A stretch of 64,000 bases of DNA. It comes from Bacillota bacterium. Its GTDB lineage: Bacteria; Bacillota; Dethiobacteria; DTU022. The notes below the pieces were generated by a model. That model had not been told where the DNA came from. It worked only from the letters and a program-made list of their open reading frames with translations, and made no database searches. The position numbers and the translations under genes are program-made. The stretch is from the NCBI GenBank assembly GCA_029782095.1, contig JAKOVL010000117.1, positions 1 to 64,000 on the forward strand. The letters are read 5' to 3'. Below are positions 54,305-62,974 of the stretch, piece after piece (position 1 is the stretch's first letter; each line of letters opens with the position of its first letter).

Positions 54305-55591
54305 ATGCACCTGGAGAAACCGTTGTCACTACTGGATTTTACTTTCTGCCTTTCCAAGGCAGTGGACCTGGTCAGCCCTCGCCTGAACAATCACCACCTG
54401 CAGGTGGCCTACCTGTCGCTGCAGCTGGCCAGGGTCCTTCACCTGGACCTTGACCGCCAGCTGGACCTCGTTTTTGCAGGGGCCTTGCATGATATTGGCG
54501 GTCTCTCCTTGCAGCAAAGGCTGGATGCTCTCAATTTTGAAATCGAAAACCCCTTTCACCACTGTGAGCTGGGCTATCAATTTTTGCAGTCTTTTCCTCG
54601 TTTCAGCAGGCAGGCCCATATCGTCAGGCATCACCACCTGCCCTGGGACCACGGTGCAGGTGCGGAATTCCGGGGGAAGCCTGTGGCGCTGGAAAGCCAT
54701 ATTCTGCACCTGGCGGACCGGACGGTGGTATCAATAACAGAAGGGCGCGATATCTTGAGCCAGGTTGATCCCATCTGCCGGAACATCTCCCGTCATGCCG
54801 GCCGGCAATTCAATCCGGAGCTGGTTGATGCCCTCTGCTCCCTGGCGGTTAAAGAGTACATCTGGCTGGACCTGGTATCGGGCGACCTGAAAAAAAACAT
54901 CACTTCATTGCTCAATTCCCCCATGCTGCTGTTAAATGATGATGAACTGGTCAACGTGTCCCGGTTGTTTGCTCGGGTGGTTGATTTTCGCAGCAACTTT
55001 ACCGCCACTCACTCCAGCGGTGTGGCGGCATGCGCCGCGACCCTGGCTGGCTTGCTTAATTTTTCCAAGGCAGAATGCTTATTGATGCAGGCTGCAGGAT
55101 ACCTGCACGATCTTGGAAAACTGGCAGTACCCGTGGAGATTCTGGAGAAGCCATCCAGGCTGGAGCCGGCCGAGTATTCCCTGATTAAAAATCATACCTA
55201 TTACACCTATCGGATCCTTGAAAACCTGCCGGCTTTTGAGCAGGTCAATAACTGGGCTTCATTGCACCATGAACGCCTGGATGGCAGCGGCTACCCCTTC
55301 CACCGCAACCGGGATAATCTATCGCTGGGTTCACGGGTTATGGCGGTGGCCGATATCTTCACCGCTTTGACCGAAGACCGCCCCTATCGCCGGGGCATGG
55401 AATTGAATGAAGCCCTGCGCATTTTACGCACCATGGCTGAGCGCCAGAAGCTGGATGGCTCTGTGGTGGAAGTTTTAGAAAAAAACAAAGAAGAGGTCAA
55501 TGAACAGCGCCGGCTGGCCCAGTCGCAGGAATCCCTGGAATACCGTCACTTTGATCGCGCCGCAGAAGATGAAGGCAGCTTGCGGCGGTGA
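54305..55591 (+). CDS. HD-GYP domain protein with a second N-terminal HD domain
   Basis: This 428-residue signalling protein has two HD regions. The N-terminal one has H62-D63 in GALHDIGGLS and HHHLPWDHG at 109-117, without a GYP motif. The C-terminal one is a full HD-GYP: H268-D269 in GYLHDLGKLAVP and HHERLDGSGYP at 321-331. The C-terminal domain probably hydrolyses cyclic di-GMP or a related dinucleotide. There is no sensor or membrane segment. GAGG precedes the ATG. A terminator hairpin follows. Confidence 0.9.
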   Translation: MHLEKPLSLLDFTFCLSKAVDLVSPRLNNHHLQVAYLSLQLARVLHLDLDRQLDLVFAGALHDIGGLSLQQRLDALNFEIENPFHHCELGYQFLQSFPRFSRQAHIVRHHHLPWDHGAGAEFRGKPVALESHILHLADRTVVSITEGRDILSQVDPICRNISRHAGRQFNPELVDALCSLAVKEYIWLDLVSGDLKKNITSLLNSPMLLLNDDELVNVSRLFARVVDFRSNFTATHSSGVAACAATLAGLLNFSKAECLLMQAAGYLHDLGKLAVPVEILEKPSRLEPAEYSLIKNHTYYTYRILENLPAFEQVNNWASLHHERLDGSGYPFHRNRDNLSLGSRVMAVADIFTALTEDRPYRRGMELNEALRILRTMAERQKLDGSVVEVLEKNKEEVNEQRRLAQSQESLEYRHFDRAAEDEGSLRR

Positions 55592-55681
55592 ACTCAACGA
55601 TAATTAAAGCGCTGCCGGCCGGGCAGGGTTATGACCACAGCGCCTTTGCCGACTGGCCCTTGCGCCCTTATATCTACTGGT

Positions 55682-55708
55682 GGGGGCTGTCCCAAAAGGG
55701 CAGCCCCC
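55682..55708. terminator. Hairpin between the HD-GYP gene and hppA
   Basis: GGGGGCTG-T-CCC and GGG-CAGCCCCC pair around an AAAA loop, followed by TTTA on the plus strand. It lies between convergent genes and could stop both. Confidence 0.75.
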
Positions 55709-55733
55709 TTTATTCGGATGCTGTGATTCAGGA

Positions 55734-57719
55734 TTAGAAAAACAGCGGTGCAAAAACCAGGGCAACGATGCTCATCAGCTTGATCAAGATGTTCAACGAG
55801 GGGCCGGCGGTGTCCTTGAAGGGATCACCCACGGTGTCGCCCACTACGGCTGCCTTGTGCGCTTCGCTGCCTTTGCCGCCGTGTTGGCCCGATTCAATAT
55901 ACTTTTTAGCATTGTCCCAGGCGCCCCCGGCATTGGCCATAAACACAGCCTGCAGCACACCGGTGATTGTTGCCCCGGCCAGCAGCCCGCCCAGGGCTTC
56001 TTTGCCCAGGAAGGGAATCAAGCCTACCGCCAGAGGTACCACCACGGCCATCAGCCCGGGGAGAACCATCTCGCGGAGGGCGGCTTTTGTGCTGATATCA
56101 ACGCAGCGGGCATATTCCGGGCGCGCTTTTCCTTCCATTAGCCCGGGAATTTCCCTGAACTGGCGGCGGATCTCCTCAATTAACTTATAGGCGGCGTTGC
56201 CCACTGCCTCCATGGTGTGGGCGCTGAAGAAAAAGACCAGGATTCCGCCGATAAACAGGCCGGAGATAACCTTGGCGCTCATTATATCGATGGCGCTCAG
56301 CCCGGCCACCTGGGCATAGGCGGTAAAGAGGGCCAGGGCGGTCAGGGCGGCTGAACCGATGGCAAAGCCTTTGCCGATGGCGGCGGTGGTGTTGCCCACA
56401 GAGTCCAGCTGGTCGGTAATCTCGCGCACCTCTTTTTCCAATCCGGCCATTTCGGCGATGCCGCCGGCGTTGTCGGCCACGGGTCCGTAGGCGTCCACGG
56501 CCACGGTCATACCCACAGTGGAAAGCATGCCCACCGCGGCGATGGCGATGCCGTAAATCCCGGCAAAGTGGTAAGAAATAAGGATGGCCCCCACCACTGC
56601 CAACAGCGGCAGGGTGGTGCTCTTCATCCCCACTGCCAGCCCGCTGATAATATTGGTGGCGGTGCCGGTAAGCGAAGCCCTGGCAATACCCTGAACCGAT
56701 TGATAATGATCTGAAGTATAAAATTCGGTGATCCGCCCGATGGCTACACCGGCCAGGAGACCTGCCACCACGGCGTAAAAGGGTCCCATTTCACCGAGAA
56801 GTCTCTTCGTCACAAAGAAAGAAACCACCAGGACAACGATGGCGCTGATCCAGAGGCCCCGCTCCAGCACGGCGCCAAGGCGCGCCCCCTCTTTGGCCCG
56901 CACAAAGAAGAAGGCGAAAATCGAGGCGAGAATGCCCACGGAGGCTACCAGCAGGGGCAGCAGAGCCGCTTCAAAGGCCTGCCCGCTCAAATTTACGGCG
57001 GTAACACCGACGGTCATGGCCGCGATCATGGAGCCCACGTATGATTCAAACAGGTCCGCGCCCATGCCGGCCACGTCCCCGACGTTATCGCCGACGTTGT
57101 CGGCGATGACGCCGGCGTTGCGGGGATCATCCTCAGGGATGCCCGCTTCTACTTTGCCCACCAGGTCGGAGCCCACATCCGCAGCCTTGGTATAAATGCC
57201 TCCCCCAACACGGGCGAAGAGGGCGATGGAGCTGGCCCCCAGGGCGTAGCCGTTCACTATTACCGGGTCTCTGATAATAATATAAAGGATGCCCAGTCCC
57301 AGCAGACCCAGCCCGGCCACCATCATGCCCATAATCGTGCCGCTGGAAAAGGCCATGGTCAGGGCGGGATTCATCCCCGAGCGGGCGGCGTGGGCGGTGC
57401 GCACGTTGGCGCTGGTGGCCACCCGCATGCCCACAAAACCTGCTGTAGCCGAAAACAAGGCGCCCACCACAAAGCTGACGGCGGTAAGCAGTCCAATCCC
57501 GGGCAGTACTGCCAGTAGAACTGCCAGCACGATGACGAAAACAGCCAGGTAGGAGTACTCCCGCTTTAAAAAGGCCATGGCGCCTTCCTGAATGGCCCCG
57601 GCAATTTCTTTCATGCGATCCGTTCCTGCCTCAGCCCGGCTCATCCTGGTCCAGAGGATCAGAGCAAAGACCAGGGCCGCCAGGGCACATGCCGGGGCGG
57701 CATAAAGATAAATCTCCAT
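55734..57719 (-). CDS. hppA: Membrane-bound ion-pumping pyrophosphatase, K+-dependent type
   Basis: This 661-residue, about 16-helix protein couples PPi hydrolysis to pumping of Na+ or H+. The substrate site is formed by [40 protein letters not shown] and [30 protein letters not shown] carries the Ala and Gly that mark K+-dependent enzymes; K+-independent ones have Lys and Thr there. I cannot decide between Na+ and H+ by eye. GAAGGAGG precedes the ATG. In this setting it could recover energy from PPi released by PurF, ligase and acyl-CoA synthetases. Confidence 0.96.
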   Translation of the reverse strand: MEIYLYAAPACALAALVFALILWTRMSRAEAGTDRMKEIAGAIQEGAMAFLKREYSYLAVFVIVLAVLLAVLPGIGLLTAVSFVVGALFSATAGFVGMRVATSANVRTAHAARSGMNPALTMAFSSGTIMGMMVAGLGLLGLGILYIIIRDPVIVNGYALGASSIALFARVGGGIYTKAADVGSDLVGKVEAGIPEDDPRNAGVIADNVGDNVGDVAGMGADLFESYVGSMIAAMTVGVTAVNLSGQAFEAALLPLLVASVGILASIFAFFFVRAKEGARLGAVLERGLWISAIVVLVVSFFVTKRLLGEMGPFYAVVAGLLAGVAIGRITEFYTSDHYQSVQGIARASLTGTATNIISGLAVGMKSTTLPLLAVVGAILISYHFAGIYGIAIAAVGMLSTVGMTVAVDAYGPVADNAGGIAEMAGLEKEVREITDQLDSVGNTTAAIGKGFAIGSAALTALALFTAYAQVAGLSAIDIMSAKVISGLFIGGILVFFFSAHTMEAVGNAAYKLIEEIRRQFREIPGLMEGKARPEYARCVDISTKAALREMVLPGLMAVVVPLAVGLIPFLGKEALGGLLAGATITGVLQAVFMANAGGAWDNAKKYIESGQHGGKGSEAHKAAVVGDTVGDPFKDTAGPSLNILIKLMSIVALVFAPLFF

Positions 57720-57770
57720 TGAATCAACCAGCCTCCTTCAGCGATTGGTAATTATATAAGTACAACCTTT

Positions 57771-57776
57771 ATTATA
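57771..57776 (-). promoter_or_regulatory. Possible -10 box for hppA
   Basis: TATAAT on the minus strand lies 51 bases before the hppA start. I find no good -35 at the right distance, so the site is tentative. Confidence 0.35.
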
Positions 57777-57962
57777 CATGATTAAAGCATAAAATCCTGC
57801 TAATTTCTCAAGAACATTGCAAAATCGCGGGCGGCGCCGGTTGGAAATGTCATTTGCCGGCGGAGATAATCGGCTGGCTACGGGCCGCCTGCTCTCCTCC
57901 AGGATAAACTTAGTATGTCCGATTCAGCCCCAAAAAAATCCAGTTAATGCTGCGGCTTCGAT

Positions 57963-59441
57963 TTAGCTGCTGCGGACATCCCAGGCCCTGGCTCCGGGCA
58001 CCGGCACCGGGTACCTGGCCGTAAAGCAGGCCTGGCAAAGGGTCTCGCCGGAGAGCCCAACGGAGCTGATCATCCCTGCATGGCTTAAAAAGCCGATTGA
58101 ATCGGCGCCGACCATTTCCGCCACCGCCGCGGGAGTTCGCCCGTAAGCGATGAGTTCTTCCTGCGAGGGCGTATTGATACCGTAGAAGCAGGAGGCGATT
58201 ATGGGGGGAGAACTGATGCGCAGGTGCACCTCCCGCGCCCCGGCGCGCCTGACCATGCGCACAAGCTTGCGGCTGGTGGTGCCGCGCACAATGGAGTCGT
58301 CCACGATAACCACCCTTTTCCCTTCGACAATTTTTTGCACTGCATTCAGCTTCAGATCGACCCCTTCTTCCCGCAGCTTCTGGCTCGGCCTGATAAAAGT
58401 GCGCCCGATGTAACGATTTTTTACCAGGGCCATCTCGTAGGGCAGGCCGGCCTCTTCGGCATATCCTGACGCCGCGGCGATGCTGGAGTCGGGCACACCG
58501 GTAACAATATCCGCTGCCGCGGGGTGTTCCCGGGCCAGGGTGCGGCCCAACTCCCGCCGGGCCAGGTGAACATTGACCCCGTGGATATTGCTGTCCGGGC
58601 GGGCCAGATAGATAAATTCAAAAATGCAGAGGGAGGGTTGTTCCGCCGGCATGATCCTCCGGCTGCGCAAACCGTTTTGATCCAGCACCACCATTTCGCC
58701 GGGTTCTACATCCCGCAAGAACTGGGCCCGGATCGTGTCGAAAGCACATGTTTCAGAGGCCAGGAAATATCCTTCGCGGCCCAGTGCGGCCAGGGAGAGA
58801 GGCCGGAACCCGTGGCGGTCGCGGAGACCGATCACTTTTTTTCCGTCAGTGAGGACAAAGGCAAAAGCGCCTGCAAGGCGGGGAACAACCTCGGAAAGCG
58901 CCTCTTCCAGGTCAGGGCTTCCCTGGCGGGCTACCAGGTGGGCCAGAAGCTCGCTGTCGCTGCCGGTTTGAAAGATGGCTCCCCTCTCCTCCAGCTCCTC
59001 CCGCAGCTGCGGCCCGTTGAGCAGCAGCCCGTTATGCGCTATGGCGATCTCGCCGTGACGGTATTTTAATAATAGGGGCTGCGCGTTCTCCGGGCGCCAT
59101 CCTTCCCCGCCGTAAGAGTAGCGCACATGGCCCACGGTGACGCTGCCGCGCCGCTCTCTCAGCAAATCTGTGCTGGGAAAGACTTCGGAAACCAGGCCCA
59201 TGCCCCGCTTTAACCAGATCTTCTCCTCTCCGGCGCCCCCTACAGCAATACCGGCGCTTTCCTGGCCGCGGTGCTGCAGCGCATACAAGGCAAAACAGGT
59301 CAGATAGGGCAGATCCTCTCCCCGGGAAAACCCGCCGCAGACCCCGCATGCTTCTTTCAATTTCTTCGGGCCAATTCCAGCTCCCTGCCCATCGCTGCCG
59401 CGGCAAGTCTTGCCTTCGCAAAAAAAATTCCCCCGCTTCAT
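57963..59441 (-). CDS. purF: Amidophosphoribosyltransferase
   Basis: It commits PRPP and glutamine to purine synthesis, releasing PPi. The catalytic Cys is C32 in KEACGVCGG, preceded by a 31-residue propeptide that is longer than the 11 residues of Bacillus PurF. The PRPP loop is VVIVDDSIVRGTTSRKLVRM. Cysteines in ETLCQACFTARYP and ASCFYGINTP match [4Fe-4S] ligands of the Bacillus enzyme. The ATG has AGGAGGG seven bases upstream, so the long propeptide is probably real. Unlike in Bacillus, purL is not upstream; hppA lies downstream. Confidence 0.97.
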   Translation of the reverse strand: MKRGNFFCEGKTCRGSDGQGAGIGPKKLKEACGVCGGFSRGEDLPYLTCFALYALQHRGQESAGIAVGGAGEEKIWLKRGMGLVSEVFPSTDLLRERRGSVTVGHVRYSYGGEGWRPENAQPLLLKYRHGEIAIAHNGLLLNGPQLREELEERGAIFQTGSDSELLAHLVARQGSPDLEEALSEVVPRLAGAFAFVLTDGKKVIGLRDRHGFRPLSLAALGREGYFLASETCAFDTIRAQFLRDVEPGEMVVLDQNGLRSRRIMPAEQPSLCIFEFIYLARPDSNIHGVNVHLARRELGRTLAREHPAAADIVTGVPDSSIAAASGYAEEAGLPYEMALVKNRYIGRTFIRPSQKLREEGVDLKLNAVQKIVEGKRVVIVDDSIVRGTTSRKLVRMVRRAGAREVHLRISSPPIIASCFYGINTPSQEELIAYGRTPAAVAEMVGADSIGFLSHAGMISSVGLSGETLCQACFTARYPVPVPGARAWDVRSS

Positions 59442-59484
59442 CGCTTAACCCTCCTACTTCAGGGCTCAATCGCCAAACAGATAG

Positions 59485-59493
59485 AGTATAACA
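59485..59493 (-). promoter_or_regulatory. Extended -10 promoter for purF
   Basis: TGTTATACT on the minus strand is a TGn extended -10 box, 44 bases before the purF ATG. It would give purF its own transcript, apart from purE. Confidence 0.5.
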
Positions 59494-59696
59494 TGAAAAT
59501 TAATCCCGCCTTCCCCGTGACGCCATCTCTACGGCTGCCAGCGGCTGCCGCCTAATCTTCGCCATTAAAATATTCTGGTCGCTTCGTCAATCAGCCCCGG
59601 GCGGCCGGGATCTCTAACGGCGAAAACTTAGCACAGCGGTTTTTTAAGCCTCAGATTTGTTTCATTTCCGGCGAGCATAGCATTCGAACGAGGTGT

Positions 59697-60212
59697 TCAC
59701 TCCTTCTCTTTTAGGCAGTGCTCCCAGCCCATTTCCCGCAGGCGGCAGTCTGTTTCTTCTACTTTGGCCGCCAGCTCCCGGCGGTAGCTGTTTAGCTTTT
59801 CCTGCAAAGCCTCATTGCCCAAGGCCAGAATTTGCACGGCCAGCAGCCCGGCGTTGAAGGCATTGTTTATGGCCACCGTAGCCACCGGGACGCCCCGCGG
59901 CATCTGGACAATGGAGTAGAGCGAATCGATCCCGTTCAGCGGTTGTATGGCCACCGGGACGCCGATTACCGGCAGCGTGGTCATGGCGGCGATAACCCCC
60001 GGCAGATGCGCCGCCCCTCCGGCGCCGGCGATAATTACTTTTATCCCCGCTTCCGCTGCCCCCCTGGCGTAACGGGCCACCTTTTCCGGGTGGCGGTGGG
60101 CGCTGGCCACGACCATCTCGTATTTAAGATCAAAAAGATCCAGCGCCCTGGCGCTTTCAGCCATGACCGGCAGATCCGAGTCGCTGCCCATGACGATAGC
60201 TACCTGAAGCAC
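59697..60212 (-). CDS. purE: N5-carboxyaminoimidazole ribonucleotide mutase
   Basis: It moves the carboxyl group of N5-CAIR to make CAIR. The 171 residues contain IVMGSDSDLPVM, the catalytic-His region VVASAHRHPEKV, and AGAGGAAHLPGVIAAMT. The GTG at 60212 has AAAGGAG eight bases upstream; the GTG three codons earlier is next to the ribosome site itself. No purK is adjacent. The class I features fit use of N5-CAIR, so purK is expected elsewhere. Confidence 0.96.
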   Translation of the reverse strand: MLQVAIVMGSDSDLPVMAESARALDLFDLKYEMVVASAHRHPEKVARYARGAAEAGIKVIIAGAGGAAHLPGVIAAMTTLPVIGVPVAIQPLNGIDSLYSIVQMPRGVPVATVAINNAFNAGLLAVQILALGNEALQEKLNSYRRELAAKVEETDCRLREMGWEHCLKEKE

Positions 60213-60267
60213 AGGGCTCACTCCTTTTAACTTTTTATCAAACTGGGTCGTTGCAGTCTTAAAATTT

Positions 60268-60299
60268 GGAGAGGGGCGGCCCTTTCTTCCGCCCCTCCC
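60268..60299 (-). terminator. Hairpin after the purine permease gene
   Basis: GGAGAGGGGCGG and CCGCCCCTCCC pair around a nine-base loop, starting 12 bases after the permease stop on the minus strand and followed by AAATTTTAAG. It may only weaken reading into purE. Confidence 0.6.
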
Positions 60300-60310
60300 G
60301 GGAAAGCAGC

Positions 60311-61609
60311 CTAGCCGGCGAAGAAGTGAATCAGCGAAATTAAGGCCAAGATATAAACGAGCCAGTGCACCTCTTTGGCCCGTCCGGCCACCACCTTCAC
60401 GATGGGGTAAGCGATAAATCCGAAGGCGATACCGTCGGCGATGCTGTAGGCCAGGGGCATAAAGATAATTGTTAGAAAAGCGGGCAGCGCTTCGGTAAAG
60501 TCTTCGAAGTCAATTTTGACAACAGCTCCCACCATCAGCACCCCCACAATAACCAGCGCCGGGGCGGTGGCCTGTGCCGGAACCAGCCCGGCCAGGGGCG
60601 CTATAAACAGGGTCAGCAAAAAGAGCAGCCCTGTCACCACCGAGGTCAGGCCGGTGCGGCCGCCCTCGGAAATACCGGCGGTGCTTTCCACGTAAGTGGT
60701 GACCGTGCTGGTACCCAGGAGCGCTCCGCCCATGGTGCCGATGGAGTCGGCCAGCATGGCCCGGTTTACTTTGGGCAGGTGCCCCTTTTCATCCAGGAAT
60801 CCGGCCCGGGCGCCGGTGCCGAGGAGTGTCCCCATGGTATCGAAGACGTCTACAAAGAGGAAAGAAAAGATAACAAAGATGGGAACGGATAGGGCCGCTT
60901 TCAAATCAAGCTTAAACAAGATCGGGGTGAGAGGCGCCGGTGGACCAAAGATCTGGCCCAGGCTCGTGGGCACTTCGCTGATGCCCATAAAAAAGCTGAC
61001 AATGGTGGTAAGTAAAATCCCGATGAGGATGGCGCCCCGCACTTTGCGGGCCATCAACACGGCCGTGATCAAAATACCGATCACTGTAAGCAGGGTTCCC
61101 GGATCTTTAAGGTTGCCCAGGGATACCTGGGTGGCCTCGCTGGCCACGATAATACCGCCGTTCTGCAGGCCGATAAAGGCGATAAAGAGGCCGATGCCGG
61201 CGGCCACCGCCCGTTTCAGCGTGGTTGGAACGGCCTTGTCAATAAATCCAATTGAACCGGTAACCGCAAGAATAAAAAAGACGATCCCCGAAATAAAAAC
61301 AGCGCCCAGGGCCGCCTGCCAGCCGTACTGGGAGGCAACAGCGTAGGAGAAAAACGCATTTAAGCCCATGCCGCTGGCCAGGGCAAAGGGATAGTTGGTG
61401 AAGAGGCCCATCAGGATGGTCGTCAGCGCGGCGGAGATAATTGTGGCTGTCATAACCGCGCCAAAATCCATGCCTGCGCCAAACTCGTCGCTCAGAATAG
61501 CGGGATTGACAAAAATAATGTAGGCCATGGTCATGAATGTAGTTATACCCGCAACGACCTCGGTGCGCACACTGGTATTGTTCTCTTTAAGCTTAAAAAA
61601 ACTTTCCAT
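60311..61609 (-). CDS. NCS2 family purine permease, AzgA/PbuG type
   Basis: This 432-residue, 12-14-helix transporter resembles AzgA-type hypoxanthine/guanine/adenine permeases. MTMAYIIFVNPAIL (about 26-39) and the ASGMGLNAFFSYAV segment (about 77-90) are typical. The later VDVFDTMGTLLGTG and SSTVTTYVESTAGISEGGRTG-like block (about 305-325) form the substrate site. AAAGGAGG precedes the ATG. A ykkC-class riboswitch with terminator lies in its leader. That and the purE-purF genes downstream support purine uptake as the role. Confidence 0.93.
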   Translation of the reverse strand: MESFFKLKENNTSVRTEVVAGITTFMTMAYIIFVNPAILSDEFGAGMDFGAVMTATIISAALTTILMGLFTNYPFALASGMGLNAFFSYAVASQYGWQAALGAVFISGIVFFILAVTGSIGFIDKAVPTTLKRAVAAGIGLFIAFIGLQNGGIIVASEATQVSLGNLKDPGTLLTVIGILITAVLMARKVRGAILIGILLTTIVSFFMGISEVPTSLGQIFGPPAPLTPILFKLDLKAALSVPIFVIFSFLFVDVFDTMGTLLGTGARAGFLDEKGHLPKVNRAMLADSIGTMGGALLGTSTVTTYVESTAGISEGGRTGLTSVVTGLLFLLTLFIAPLAGLVPAQATAPALVIVGVLMVGAVVKIDFEDFTEALPAFLTIIFMPLAYSIADGIAFGFIAYPIVKVVAGRAKEVHWLVYILALISLIHFFAG

Positions 61610-61698
61610 TACCCCTTGAACCTCCTTTTAAATTGTTCTACCTTAAGGGTGCCTAATCTCTCAGTTCTTTAACCGTTTACCCCGCACCTCCTTAATTC

Positions 61699-61835
61699 AA
61701 AAGCCCGGGCAGGTAGGTCATGAGCGAAACCTACCCGCCTGGGCTTTTTTCCCTTCGGTGTAGCGCCGGCAGCGGTCGGCGCCTGTACCACTTGGACCAG
61801 TCCCGGATATAACCCCGGCGGAACCCTAGGTACAC
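61699..61835 (-). ncRNA. ykkC-class riboswitch (PRPP-type likely) with terminator, upstream of the purine permease
   Basis: Read on the minus strand, conserved ykkC blocks occur in order: CTAGGGTTCCGCC (61829-61817), GGGACTGGTCC (61804-61794), a GGCGCC/GGCGC helix, then GAAGGGAAAAAAGCCC. The last block is also the first half of a strong terminator (61750-61699) that ends GGGCTTTTG. So ligand binding and termination would compete for one sequence. Among ykkC subtypes, the PRPP-binding one controls purine genes. With a purine permease, purE and purF downstream, that subtype is the best guess. The guanidine and ppGpp subtypes are not excluded. Confidence 0.8.
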
Positions 61836-61907
61836 TTTCCCTCGTAAAAATATGATTTTTTACGATATTTTCTGTTTAGCTGCAGCCAGAAGCCCCTGCA
61901 CCATGGC

Positions 61908-61930
61908 TTCGACATTCATATATTTCGACA
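61908..61930 (-). promoter_or_regulatory. Two TGTCGAA (Spo0A-box-like) sites
   Basis: TGTCGAA occurs twice on the minus strand, at 61924-61930 and 61908-61914, a period of 16 bases. TGTCGAA is the core of the Spo0A box. The sites lie between the riboswitch-controlled permease and the plus-strand Gate-domain genes. Which gene they serve is unclear. Confidence 0.45.
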
Positions 61931-62041
61931 AGATGGCAGAATTTCCTGCTCTTGCCGGGATAATTAATCGATTATTTCTTGTTCTTAATGGGCCCCCGTA
62001 GTATCATTAAAGATGTAATGGAGTTAACAAGGGAGATGCAT

Positions 62042-62479
62042 ATGAACCTTCACCTGCAGCTGGCGCGGAACGGCGCCCTCAAAGCCCTGAACACAACAGT
62101 ACTTTTAGCAAAAATTGTTATACCGGTGACCCTGATCGTGGTAACGCTGGAGCAGCTCGGCCTGATGATTCCCCTGGCGCGGTGGTTCAGCCCCATGGTG
62201 CGCTACTGGGGGCTGCCCGGGGAAGCGGCCCTGGCCTTGCTCCTCGGTTTTTTCGTCAATATTTACGCTGCCATCGGCGTGGCCGCCGTTCTACCCCTCT
62301 CAACCCGTGAAATTACGGTCATGGCAATCATGATCCTGACCAGCCACTCTCTGGCCATGGAAGGCCCGGTGCTTAAATTTACCGGCCTCTCCCCGCTCTT
62401 GTCCACGCTCATCCGCATAGCCGCAGCGTTGCTTTTCGGCTTGATCATTAACCTGATTTATGGCTGGCTGGGAGGGTAA
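62042..62479 (+). CDS. Gate-domain (nucleoside recognition) membrane protein, SpmA-like
   Basis: This 145-residue membrane protein has about four helices and the Gate (nucleoside-recognition) fold seen in SpmA/SpmB and E. coli YjiH/YjiG. It includes VLLAKIVIPVTLIVVTLEQL and ALALLLGFFVNIYAAIG. It is shorter than Bacillus SpmA (about 196). The ATG at 62042 lies six bases after AAGGGAG; the longer frame from 61979 has no such site. Followed by a partner gene after three bases. A role in spore maturation, or in ion or metabolite transport, is possible; neither is shown. Confidence 0.75.
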   Translation: MNLHLQLARNGALKALNTTVLLAKIVIPVTLIVVTLEQLGLMIPLARWFSPMVRYWGLPGEAALALLLGFFVNIYAAIGVAAVLPLSTREITVMAIMILTSHSLAMEGPVLKFTGLSPLLSTLIRIAAALLFGLIINLIYGWLGG

Positions 62480-62482
62480 GCG

Positions 62483-62953
62483 ATGGCCATATCCATACTC
62501 ATGGAGGGTATCATTAAAAGTTGTTCCACGATCCTGATGTTAATGGCAATTCTCATCCCCATGATGATCCTGTTCGAATACGCCCGGCACTACCGCCTCA
62601 TTGAGAAGCTGTCCTGCTACTTTAACTGGCTGACCAAATGGCTTACCCTATCTCCGGCTGCAGCCTTTCCCCTGGTGATCGGGCTTTTTTTCGGAATACT
62701 ATATGGCGCGGCTGTACTAATTGAATTTTCGCGGGATCAGCTTATCTCTAAGCGTGATCTAATTCTGCTGGGCACGTTCCTGGCGTTGAATCACAGCATT
62801 ATTGAAGATAACCTTCTTTTCACTGCGCTGGGCGCAAATTTCCTGGTGCTCTTAATCAGCCGTTTTGTCCTCGCCGCTGCAGCCACCCGGGCGCTGGCAT
62901 GCTGGCTGGATGCGAAAAAGCCGGCGGATCGCTGCGCCGCCGGCAGATCATAA
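62483..62953 (+). CDS. Gate-domain membrane protein, SpmB/YjiG-like partner
   Basis: This 156-residue protein with four to five helices has LMAILIPMMILFEYARHYRL and the family block ALNHSIIEDNLLFTALGAN, which resembles the H-s-x-x-E-D-t motif of Gate proteins. GGGAGGG precedes the ATG. It is cotranslated with the upstream Gate protein, and the two probably form one complex. The substrate is unknown. Confidence 0.75.
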   Translation: MAISILMEGIIKSCSTILMLMAILIPMMILFEYARHYRLIEKLSCYFNWLTKWLTLSPAAAFPLVIGLFFGILYGAAVLIEFSRDQLISKRDLILLGTFLALNHSIIEDNLLFTALGANFLVLLISRFVLAAAATRALACWLDAKKPADRCAAGRS

Positions 62954-62974
62954 AGGCCAAGGAGGTTCATCACT

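Noticed and set aside
61835-62041. Guanine aptamer upstream of the purine permease or purM
   Set aside because: I looked for the conserved junction and loop sequences of the purine riboswitch in this leader and in 52254-52338 and did not find them.
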